64,000 nucleotides of DNA from Streptomyces sp. NBC_00239 (lineage in GTDB: Bacteria > Actinomycetota > Actinomycetes > Streptomycetales > Streptomycetaceae), in NCBI RefSeq assembly GCF_036194065.1, contig NZ_CP108095.1, forward strand, positions 6,634,001-6,698,000. The letters run 5' to 3'. The notes below the pieces were generated by a model. It was not told the origin of the DNA. It did no database searches and saw only the letters and a list, made by a program, of their open reading frames with translations. This document shows, one piece after another, positions 55,275 to 64,000 of this stretch; position 1 is the stretch's first letter; the number at the start of each line of letters is the position of its first letter. The translations under genes were made by a program, and so were the position numbers.

Positions 55275-55636
55275 ACGCGTTTCCTCCAAGGAGCGAATGA
55301 ATCCCCGGCGGCATCCGGGGAGGTCCGCACCTTGATATCCCGCCCTTCAGAGGGCAGCAAGGGGCCCCTCTACGGCCTCATGTAGTAGCAGTCGTGAGGG
55401 GAGTCGACGGCTTGTCCGTGGTGTGGCCAGATCGCGTCAGGGGCCTGTGCCCCGACCCCGCTAAAGACCCTGCTGCAGGTTCGAAGATCGTGGCACACGG
55501 TCATGAACGTCCTAAGTTGCTTAGTATGTGAATCCGGTCATGTGCGACACATCACCGGTTACTCAAGTGGATTTGAGTTTTGTAGGGCCGCCGAGATTTT
55601 GGTGTTGTCGGGAATCGACTGCCGTAGACTCGCCGA
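55275..55636. promoter_or_regulatory. Divergent promoter region with CTAAG-TTG-CTTAG dyad
   Basis: The dyad CTAAG-TTG-CTTAG (55512-55524) overlaps TAGTAT (55522-55527) for the plus strand and TAGGAC-like bases for the minus strand. It may control both the M23 and the DedA-like genes. A leaderless box TAGACT (55625-55630) stands 6 nt before GTG 55637. About 230 nt of M23 leader (55275-55509) carry hairpin-prone sequence. Confidence 0.6.
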
Positions 55637-56305
55637 GTGCACGTACCGCCGCTTGCCCGGCTCGCTCTCCTCGTCGCGCTGTTGGCGGCTGCGGCGGGTT
55701 CCCTGCTGTTGTGGAGTCCGCAACGTCTCCTTTCGCAGGGATTCACCTCTGCGAGCTCGGAGATCTGGACGGCTCCCGCTTTCGTCGTCGTTTTCGCGCT
55801 CGCCACCCTCGCCTTCTTCCCGAAGCCGGTGCTCAACGCCGCCGCAGGGGTCCTATTCGGGATCCCTGAGGGTCTGCTGCTGGCGGTCGCCGGGACCACT
55901 CTCGGCGCGGTGCTGGCCTTCGGTCTCGGACGGAGCCTGGGTCGGGACGCGCTTCGGCCGCTTTTGAAGAAGAAGACCCTCGCTGTCCTCGACCGCCGAC
56001 TTACCGATCAAGGCTTTCGGAGCGTGATGCTCCTTCGCATCGTGCCCGGCATTCCTTTCCAGGCGGTCAACCTGGCTGCGGCCTTTTCGGGAGTCCGCCT
56101 CCGGCCCTTCGTCGCCGCAACGGCACTCGGTGTGCTGCCCGGGACCGCCGCGTACGTGATCGCCGGAGCGTCGGCCTCCTCTCCGACCTCTCCTGCCTTC
56201 CTTCTCTCGACCGCCGCGATGATCACCATGACGCTGCTCACGCTCGTCTCTCTGAGGCGAGCCCGGCGCACGATGGTCTCGTCGAGCGCCGGCAAGCCTG
56301 TTTGA
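55637..56305 (+). CDS. DedA/TVP38-type (VTT domain) membrane protein
   Basis: This 222-residue protein has about five membrane helices and the VTT/SNARE-associated motif: LATLAFFPKPVLNAAAGVLFGIPEGLLLAVAGTTLGAVLAFGLGRSLGRDAL, and LLRIVPGIPFQAVNLAAAFSGVRLRPF. DedA-family proteins move lipids or maintain membrane potential. The gene is next to wall hydrolases and is controlled by the CTAAG-type dyad; its GTG looks leaderless. Confidence 0.82.
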   Translation: MHVPPLARLALLVALLAAAAGSLLLWSPQRLLSQGFTSASSEIWTAPAFVVVFALATLAFFPKPVLNAAAGVLFGIPEGLLLAVAGTTLGAVLAFGLGRSLGRDALRPLLKKKTLAVLDRRLTDQGFRSVMLLRIVPGIPFQAVNLAAAFSGVRLRPFVAATALGVLPGTAAYVIAGASASSPTSPAFLLSTAAMITMTLLTLVSLRRARRTMVSSSAGKPV

Positions 56306-56353
56306 TCATCCTCGAGTAGGGCCAGGTCCGTGATGGCGCTCGGGGAAATAGCA

Positions 56354-56370
56354 ATACCCCCACCCGGTGT
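56354..56370 (+). promoter_or_regulatory. CsoR-like half box upstream of a DUF6153-like gene
   Basis: ATACCCCCACCCGGTGT is nearly identical (15 of 17) to site 2 of the copZ region (46823-46839). It lies 40 bp before the gene at 56410, suggesting copper control. Confidence 0.55.
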
Positions 56371-56409
56371 CATCACTACCGCATCCGACAACGGCCGACG
56401 GAGTAAGCG

Positions 56410-56865
56410 ATGGAGCGACGGCGGAGGACCGCCGCCTGGTGCGGTCGACTTCTGCTGTCCGCTGCGCTGCTCGTCGGCCTCATCACGATGCACGTGCTCG
56501 GCCATCCCGCCGAGCAGGCTTCGTCTCACTCGCCTGACCGGTCTGTCACGGTCACCTTCGCCGCGGTCACCATCGACGGCGAGCATCAGACGACTGCAGG
56601 CGCGGCTCCCGCCGAGGGCGGCCATACGCCCCTGCGAGGGCTGGACACTGCCCTCGTCTGCGTGGCCCTGCTCAGCGCGTGCACAGTGGTCTTCCGTGCC
56701 TCCCCCTCCAGCAGCCATCGGCTTTCGGGGCTCCTGCTTGCCGGGCTGGCGCGACTCCTGCACGCCCTTCGGCCGATGCCGCCGCCAGTCAGCTGCGGAC
56801 CCGCGGAGAAGCGGGCCCGCGACATGCCGGACGAGGACCAGGCCGTAACCATGCCGCGGTCCTAG
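56410..56865 (+). CDS. Small membrane protein, DUF6153-like
   Basis: This 151-residue protein has an N-terminal signal/anchor (GRLLLSAALLVGLITMHVLGHP) and a second hydrophobic segment (LDTALVCVALLSACTVVF). It resembles the other DUF6153-like proteins here in size and N-terminus, but has fewer His/Met residues. A CsoR-like half box is upstream. Function unknown, copper-related by context. Confidence 0.6.
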   Translation: MERRRRTAAWCGRLLLSAALLVGLITMHVLGHPAEQASSHSPDRSVTVTFAAVTIDGEHQTTAGAAPAEGGHTPLRGLDTALVCVALLSACTVVFRASPSSSHRLSGLLLAGLARLLHALRPMPPPVSCGPAEKRARDMPDEDQAVTMPRS

Positions 56866-57283
56866 CCGCCCATCGTCGGCCCCCGGCGCCCCGCCCCCTC
56901 ACAGCCGCAGCGTGCGGCGCAGGGTGATGGTGGGTTCGGTGTGCTTCGCCTCGCCTGCGGCGGGTGGCGATGACGGCGGGCTCGAAGTAGGCGGAGACCA
57001 TGTCGGCTGGGCCGTCGGCGCACCCTGCCTGTGACTGTCCCGCCCCAGCCAACGGTCAGCGGCGGCTCCTCCGCCGCGGTGCGGTGACCCCCTGCTCTCG
57101 CTCCGGCACATCGTCATCGCTGGCCCGCTGCCCGACGTGGCTTGATGCGTGGGCTGGGCAGGCCAACCTGATGTCTTCCGGTGCCGCCGGACGGCGCGTG
57201 TTGCCGTTGACCGGGCTTCGGCTTGGGTGCTGCGCTGCCTGTATCGCGTCCGGCCGAATCGGCGGCTGACGAGGAACCCCGGG
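56866..57283. other. Region with metal-gene remnants
   Basis: Apart from the remnant at 56899-57010 nothing reliable is seen. The remainder of the gap has no convincing ORF or RNA; a GAGGAA site at 57271-57276 belongs to the next gene. Confidence 0.4.
56899..57010 (-). pseudogene. Mosaic remnant of Cu-ATPase and CsoR genes
   Basis: The minus-strand frame reads ADMVSAYFEPAVIATRR followed by GEAKHTEPTITLRRTLRL and stop. The first part matches the intramembrane [15 protein letters not shown] of the ATPase at 60392-63205 (DNA near 61880-61925 is nearly the same). The second matches the C-terminus of CsoR2 ([18 protein letters not shown]). Two unrelated gene pieces are joined, so this is recombination debris of a copper operon. 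Confidence 0.65.
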
Positions 57284-57703
57284 ATGGACGTCATGAACGA
57301 CGGCAACGAGTCCGCCGGGCGCCCGCCGGTGCAGTCTCGGCTCGAACGCCTGCGGCAGTCGGCCCGGGGGTGGCAGAAGGCACAGCTTGCTGTGCTGGGG
57401 GCGACGGCTCTCTTCGGGGTACTCAAGTCCCGGACGGTGCCCTACGCGCCCCGCGAAGTGCAGTTGGCTTCCGGAGTGCTGCTCCTGCTGGCTCTGGGTA
57501 TTGCCTGCTGGGCCGCGCTCCTCGTCGGCCGTGTCGCTTGGTCACTGCCGGGTGGAAACACACCCTCGCGACGCCACCGCGGTGAGGAAGCCGAGCTGTG
57601 GCAGGCCAGCCGGGGACTGGGCAGGGGGCGCCTCCTGACCTATGTGGCGATCGCGCTGGCCGCCTTGGCCACCGCCTCTCAGTGGTGGCCCTCGCTGGCC
57701 TGA
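57284..57703 (+). CDS. Hypothetical two-helix membrane protein
   Basis: This 139-residue protein has two or three hydrophobic helices (QLASGVLLLLALGIACWAALLVGRVAWSL and LLTYVAIALAALATASQW) and charged ends. No family is recognised. GAGGAA precedes ATG 57284. It is convergent with the multicopper oxidase gene, with a strong terminator in between. Function unknown; a membrane role in the copper island is inferred from context only. Confidence 0.55.
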   Translation: MDVMNDGNESAGRPPVQSRLERLRQSARGWQKAQLAVLGATALFGVLKSRTVPYAPREVQLASGVLLLLALGIACWAALLVGRVAWSLPGGNTPSRRHRGEEAELWQASRGLGRGRLLTYVAIALAALATASQWWPSLA

Positions 57704-57786
57704 GGCTCCCATTGACATCGAAGTACGCCTGGCGCCGCCGACCCGGGGGCTGCTTGCGTCTCTGGCCGGGTACTCCGGGCAACGGT

Positions 57787-57823
57787 GGCCGGATGGCACG
57801 CGAGCGACGCGTGCCATCCGGCC
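57787..57823. terminator. Convergent terminator
   Basis: GGCCGGATGGCACGCG (57787-57802) and CGCGTGCCATCCGGCC (57808-57823) form a perfect 16-bp stem with a 5-nt loop between convergent genes. Confidence 0.88.
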
Positions 57824-57838
57824 CATCCGGCCGCGAGG

Positions 57839-59437
57839 TCATGACCGGTAGGCGATGTTCGTCATCATCCCGGCCTCGCCGTGGTAGGCGTTGTGGCAGT
57901 GCAGCATCCACTGGCCGGGGTTGTCGGCGTCGAAGAAGACGGACAGCTTCTTCTTGGGCAGGACGATCGCGGTGTCCTTGCGCGGACCCGAGTCGCCGAG
58001 CTGGTAGGTGTGGCCGTGCAGGTGCATCGGGTGCCACATGGTGGTGTCGTTGACGAAGTCCAGCCGCACCCGCTGGCCCTCCTCGACCAGGATCGGGTTG
58101 GACTCCGGGGCGGTCATGTCGAACGGCTTGCCGTTGATGGCCCAGTTGTAGTGCATCATGCCGCCGGTGAGCTTGATCTCGTGCGTGACGTCGGCCTTGG
58201 CGGACTTCAGTCGCACGTCGTCGGCCGCGCGGAGCTGGGAGGCGGTCATGATCAGGCCGCCGAGTTCCTTCGGCCGTACGGACGCCGACGGGGCAGTGCC
58301 GGAGCCGGTACGGACCAGGGCCAGGCCGCTCGCGTTCTTGCCCTCGGCCGCGGCGACCAGGGGGAAGACGCCGTCTGCGAGGGTGACCAGGACGTCGTAG
58401 CGTTCGCCCATGCCGATGAGCAGGGCGTCCACCTGCTGGTGCTGGACCGGGTAGCCGTCGGTGTGGGTGATGGTCAGCTGGTGGCCGCCGAGGGCGACCC
58501 GGTAGGCGGTGTCGGAGCCGGCGTTGATGATGCGGAGCCGTACCTTGCGGCCGGGCTTGCCGGTGTAGACGTCGGGGTCGGCCGGGACCCGGCCGTTGAT
58601 CAGGTGGTACGGGTACTTCACGTCGCCGGCGTCGCCGCCGAGCAGCTCACTCTCGGCGCCCATGAACATGAACCTCGACGACATGCCGCCCGGGGAGGCT
58701 GACGGTGACGGGGATGCCGTATCGCCGTCCATGTTTCCCATGTTGTGCATGTAGTGGCCCTTCATGCCCGAGCCGGAGCCGTCGCCCATGTCCATGCCGC
58801 CCATGCCCTGCCTGAGTTCGGCGAAGACCTCGTCGGGGGTGCCGGTGACGCCGTCGACCCAGTCGTCGAGGACGACGACCCATTCGTCGTCGTACGCCAG
58901 CGGCTCGCGGGGGTCCTCGACGATGAGCGGGGCGTACAGGCCGCGGTCGAGCTGGACGCCGACGTGCGGGTGGAAGAAGTACGTGCCGGGGGTGTCGGCG
59001 ATGAACCGGTAGGTGAAGGTGCTCCCGGCCCGTACGGGGGTCTGGGTGGCGGTCGGCACGCCGTCCATGTCGTTGCGCAGCGTGATGCCGTGCCAGTGGA
59101 TCGAGGTGGTGGCCTTGCCCGGCAGCTGGTTGGACAGCTCGGCGGCCAGGGTGTCCCCGGCGGAGAGCCGGAGCTCTTTGCCCGGGGTCCGGCCGTCGAA
59201 GGCCCAGGTCTTGGCCCTGATGTTGCCGCCCAGGTCGAGCATGGCGGGCGCCGCGGTGAGGGTGGTCTTGTGTTCCCTGCCAGTGCCGGCCCGCTTCTTC
59301 TCGGCTCGGGCGACCTGGGAGCCGGAGGGGCTGACCAGGGCGGGGGTGCTGGCGGAGTTGCTGCAGGCGGCGAGCGCGCCCACGCCGGCGGCGCCGAGTC
59401 CGGCGAGCAGGACGGAGCGTCGGTTGATGCTGTTCAC
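57839..59437 (-). CDS. Multicopper oxidase (CueO/CopA-like), Tat-exported
   Basis: This 532-residue protein has a twin-arginine signal with a lipobox-like Cys25 (INRRSVLLAGLGAAGVGALAAC). The four copper-binding signatures are present: HWHG, HPH (TYFFHPHVG), HPMHLHGH and HCHNAYH. A Met/His-rich loop (GMGGMDMGDGSGSGMKGHYMHNMGNMDGD minus breaks, about 210-240) resembles the methionine-rich insert of CueO/CopA-type enzymes. It would oxidise Cu(I) or organic substrates outside the membrane. It precedes the DUF6153 gene and is near CsoR2. Confidence 0.92.
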   Translation of the reverse strand: MNSINRRSVLLAGLGAAGVGALAACSNSASTPALVSPSGSQVARAEKKRAGTGREHKTTLTAAPAMLDLGGNIRAKTWAFDGRTPGKELRLSAGDTLAAELSNQLPGKATTSIHWHGITLRNDMDGVPTATQTPVRAGSTFTYRFIADTPGTYFFHPHVGVQLDRGLYAPLIVEDPREPLAYDDEWVVVLDDWVDGVTGTPDEVFAELRQGMGGMDMGDGSGSGMKGHYMHNMGNMDGDTASPSPSASPGGMSSRFMFMGAESELLGGDAGDVKYPYHLINGRVPADPDVYTGKPGRKVRLRIINAGSDTAYRVALGGHQLTITHTDGYPVQHQQVDALLIGMGERYDVLVTLADGVFPLVAAAEGKNASGLALVRTGSGTAPSASVRPKELGGLIMTASQLRAADDVRLKSAKADVTHEIKLTGGMMHYNWAINGKPFDMTAPESNPILVEEGQRVRLDFVNDTTMWHPMHLHGHTYQLGDSGPRKDTAIVLPKKKLSVFFDADNPGQWMLHCHNAYHGEAGMMTNIAYRS

Positions 59438-59508
59438 GTGTGAGTCCTCTTGTTCGAGCTGCGTATGGGGTCGCTGGCTTCACGGCACAGGGGTGCCGTG
59501 GGCGCGGC

Positions 59509-59955
59509 CTAGATGCGCAGCTGGGAGAGGACCGACAGGTCGGGCGGAGCGCGGCCGATCGCCACGGCGGACACCGGCCGGGCATTGGCCTGGTGCGGGT
59601 TCGTCGACAGCCCGGCATGTTCCTGCGGCGGCACGGGGAGCTTGACCACCTCGATGCTCGCGGTGGTGCAGTGCTGCATGCCCAGGCTGGCGCAGGCGCT
59701 GTGCGGAAAGCTGTGCGCGGACGGGCTCGCGCCGAGTACGTCCGTGTGGTCGGCGGCGGAGCCCTGCGGCATCGCGCCGGCGGTCGAGGAGGCCATGCCC
59801 GGCATGGCGTGCCCGGTGTGCGTGGCGGAGGGCGCGGAGGTGACGGCGACCGCGGCGGTCTCGTGGTGGACGAGCAGGGCCAGGGCGGCGCACAGGGCGA
59901 TGACGGCGCCGCGCCCCCAGCCCATGGCACCCGCAAGGGCCTTCTGTGTCGCCAT
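59509..59955 (-). CDS. DUF6153 family protein
   Basis: This 148-residue protein has an N-terminal signal-anchor (GRGAVIALCAALALLVHHE), a His/Met-rich part (TSAPSATHTGHAMPGMASSTAG, FPHSACASLGMQHCTT), and the DUF6153 C-terminus (IGRAPPDLSVLSQLRI). GGAGG lies 7 nt before ATG 59955. It has a CsoR-type box upstream (60017) and is probably transcribed together with the multicopper oxidase, to which it could deliver copper. Confidence 0.78.
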   Translation of the reverse strand: MATQKALAGAMGWGRGAVIALCAALALLVHHETAAVAVTSAPSATHTGHAMPGMASSTAGAMPQGSAADHTDVLGASPSAHSFPHSACASLGMQHCTTASIEVVKLPVPPQEHAGLSTNPHQANARPVSAVAIGRAPPDLSVLSQLRI

Positions 59956-60016
59956 CGCCTCCACCCGGGCTTCTGTTCTCCGAGCCCCGTGGGTGGGAGC
60001 TCGCCGCCCGCTCAAT

Positions 60017-60032
60017 ATACCCCTGCGGGGTT
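60017..60032. promoter_or_regulatory. CsoR-type box upstream of DUF6153 gene
   Basis: ATACCCC-TGC-GGGGTTTT (60017-60032) has the CsoR operator pattern and lies 62 bp upstream of the start of the DUF6153 gene at 59955, next to the end of CsoR2. Confidence 0.7.
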
Positions 60033-60059
60033 TTCCTGGCCTGTGGGTCGGAGAGGCGG

Positions 60060-60391
60060 TCACAGGCGCAGTGTGCGGCGCAGGGCGAGGGCAAGTTCGG
60101 CCAGCTTGGCCTCGCCCTCGGCCGGATTCGAGCGTGCGGCGTCGGTGACGCAATGCCGTACGTGGTCGTCGAGCAGGCCGAGCGCGACTTCCTGCAGGGC
60201 TCGGTTGACGGCGCTGATCTGGGTGAGGACGTCGATGCAGTACCGGTCGTCGTCGACCATGCGGGCGATCCCGCGGACCTGGCCCTCGACCTTGTGCAGC
60301 CGGGCGAGGTGGTCGCCCTTGTGGTCGGCGTAGCCGTGCGGGGCCGCGCCCGGTGCCAGGTCCGAGGTGCTCGCGTGGCCGGGTTTGGCGG

Positions 60392-60395
<4 letters not shown>
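60060..60395 (-). CDS. CsoR-family copper-sensing repressor (copy 2)
   Basis: This 111-residue protein has the triad Cys53 (YCIDVL), His78 and Cys82 (DDHVRHCV) in correct spacing. The N-terminal extension is His-rich ([25 protein letters not shown]), unlike copy 1. Its start overlaps the stop of the upstream Cu-ATPase by 4 nt (ATGA), so both are translationally coupled. It probably controls the ATPase/oxidase side of the island. Confidence 0.9.
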
Positions 60396-63205
<2,810 letters not shown>

Positions 63206-63406
63206 GGCAATGGCCTCCCTGCGTTTTTCACTCCCTCCAGCCTCGCCCCCGTCTACCCCAACCAGGTAGGGGCTGAACGGTCCCGATACAGGGGACCAGG
63301 TGGCCCCTGCGCATACGGCCTGGCGGGGCGACATTGGTAGCAGGAGTCACCGGCCGGACGGCGGGCCCCGCGCCCGCAGCCCCCGAATCCCGGGAAGTGA
63401 AACGCG
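63206..63406. promoter_or_regulatory. Divergent region of Cu-ATPase and SHOCT genes with palindrome-like box
   Basis: Sequence near 63247-63275 (GCCCCCGTCTACCCCAACCAGG then TAGGGGC) contains imperfect CTACC...GGTAG and GCCCC...GGGGC pairings and a TACCCC half similar to CsoR boxes. It may be the operator of both genes. Less certain than the boxes near copZ. Confidence 0.4.
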
Positions 63407-63670
63407 ATGATGTTCTGGTTCGACCACGACGTCAGCGGCTGGGGCTGGTTCGCCATGTCGGCCAGCATGATCCTCTTCTGGGCCCTGATCATCACCGCCG
63501 CCGTCCTGCTCTTCCGCGCCCTGAACCGTGCCCCCGAACACACCCACATGCCCTCCGGGCCCTCGCCCGAGCAGCTGCTCGCCGAACGCTTCGCCCGCGG
63601 CGACATCGACGAAGAGGACTACCAGCGGCGCCTGACCGCCCTGCGCTCCTCCGGCCCCGCCAAACCCTGA
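63407..63670 (+). CDS. SHOCT-domain small membrane protein
   Basis: This 87-residue protein has one or two N-terminal helices (GWFAMSASMILFWALIITAAVLLFRAL) and a C-terminal SHOCT domain (EQLLAERFARGDIDEEDYQRRLTALR). It is typical of actinobacterial metal-resistance operons and starts the plus-strand part after the Cu-ATPase. The His/Met/Trp-rich start (MMFWFDHDVSGWGW) could bind copper. Role unknown. Confidence 0.82.
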   Translation: MMFWFDHDVSGWGWFAMSASMILFWALIITAAVLLFRALNRAPEHTHMPSGPSPEQLLAERFARGDIDEEDYQRRLTALRSSGPAKP

Positions 63671-63697
63671 CGACCCTCCCAAGGAGGAGGACCGGCC

Positions 63698-63928
63698 ATG
63701 AACAACAACAGGAACTACGGCCTCTACGCGATCGCCATCGCCATCGCCCTGGTCGGCGCAATGACGCTCGGCGTGCCCCTGGGCACCCTCGCCATCCTCG
63801 CCATCGTTGCCCTCTGCCCGCTGATGATGTTCTTCATGATGCGCGGCATGCACGGCGGTGACGACATCCACAGGCACGATGACGTGCCCAAGGACCGCGA
63901 CCCGCACGACCACAAGCCCTTCCGCTGA
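63698..63928 (+). CDS. DUF2933-like small membrane protein
   Basis: This 76-residue protein has two short hydrophobic segments (AIAIAIALVGAMTLGVPLGTLAILAIVALCPLMMFFMM) and a His/Asp-rich tail (GGDDIHRHDDVPKDRDPHDHKP), the DUF2933 layout. AAGGAGGAGG precedes the ATG. It follows the SHOCT gene by 27 nt and is likely cotranscribed. The His-rich tail may bind copper or another metal. Confidence 0.78.
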   Translation: MNNNRNYGLYAIAIAIALVGAMTLGVPLGTLAILAIVALCPLMMFFMMRGMHGGDDIHRHDDVPKDRDPHDHKPFR

Positions 63929-63957
63929 AACCAGCGGGCGAGGTCAGGTGACGTGGC

Positions 63958-64000
63958 ATGCAAGCCTTGATCGCGATCTTGATCGGCGGGCTGATTCTCG
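63958..64000 (+). CDS. Partial gene, start of a membrane protein
   Basis: ATG 63958 begins the frame MQALIAILIGGLIL, a hydrophobic N-terminus, and runs off the window end. GAGGT precedes it. Too little is present to name the family. Confidence 0.4.
   Translation, partial: MQALIAILIGGLIL

Overview
The window looks like a piece of a Streptomyces (or close relative) chromosome. It is very GC-rich, uses many GTG starts, and carries Streptomyces hallmarks: a DUF881-Sbp-DUF881 cluster, an FHA/MerR (FtsR)/bifunctional-nuclease cluster, DUF5999, and a glycine-riboswitch gcvP. No tRNA, CRISPR array, integrase or intact insertion sequence was seen.

Core segment, 1-31.4 kb. The window opens in the 3' part of a 23S rRNA gene, followed by 5S rRNA and a terminator. 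Next come a CDP-alcohol phosphatidyltransferase, a sugar-nucleotidyltransferase/mutase fusion, the DUF881-Sbp-DUF881 operon, the FHA protein, FtsR-like MerR, bifunctional nuclease and a second MerR. DNA polymerase IV overlaps a PRC-barrel gene tail to tail, and gcvP sits behind a tandem glycine riboswitch. From 15 to 31.4 kb there is a mix of small metabolic, transport and regulatory genes (DUF5999, GCS2-type ligase, CPBP protease, PhzF, PadR, SRPBCC, three EamA exporters, MocR, LysR, two PPOX-fold proteins, a cysteine-less isochorismatase homologue and a TDT/SLAC1-type transporter). Many of these have short palindromes at their promoters.

Island segment, 31.46 kb to the end. A HipA-like kinase gene is cut after about 35 codons. 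Everything downstream resembles an acquired metal (mainly copper) resistance island at least 32.5 kb long whose right end lies outside the window. It holds a 5'-truncated cation-diffusion transporter, a thioredoxin-fold/methyltransferase fusion, a DUF1326-DUF1326-DUF2182 module, and a tyrosinase-type copper oxidase operon with unknown partners. It also has a TauE/SafE-like membrane protein with a cupredoxin tail plus an HMA chaperone, a complete CsoR-CopA-CopZ set, a secreted HLHP/HVHP protein, and a multicopper oxidase. A second CsoR is coupled to an unusual cupredoxin/Cu-ATPase/YHS fusion. Several DUF6153-type secreted small proteins, two cell-wall peptidases (NlpC/P60 and M23) and a DedA-like protein are included.

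How the parts work together. CsoR-type boxes (ATACCCC...) lie in front of copZ-copA1, the secreted HLHP gene, a DUF6153-like gene and the DUF6153 gene upstream of the multicopper oxidase, pointing to a copper-induced regulon of efflux, periplasmic buffering and oxidation. A different dyad (CTAAR-N3-MTTAG) recurs at three promoters in the island, beside the two cell-wall peptidases, the DedA-like gene and a GNAT gene, and suggests a second, undescribed regulon. The island also contains a gene graveyard: fragments of a transposase, CbtA, an alpha/beta hydrolase, and a CsoR/Cu-ATPase mosaic. Many genes appear to be leaderless, with a TANNNT box 6-7 nt before the start codon.
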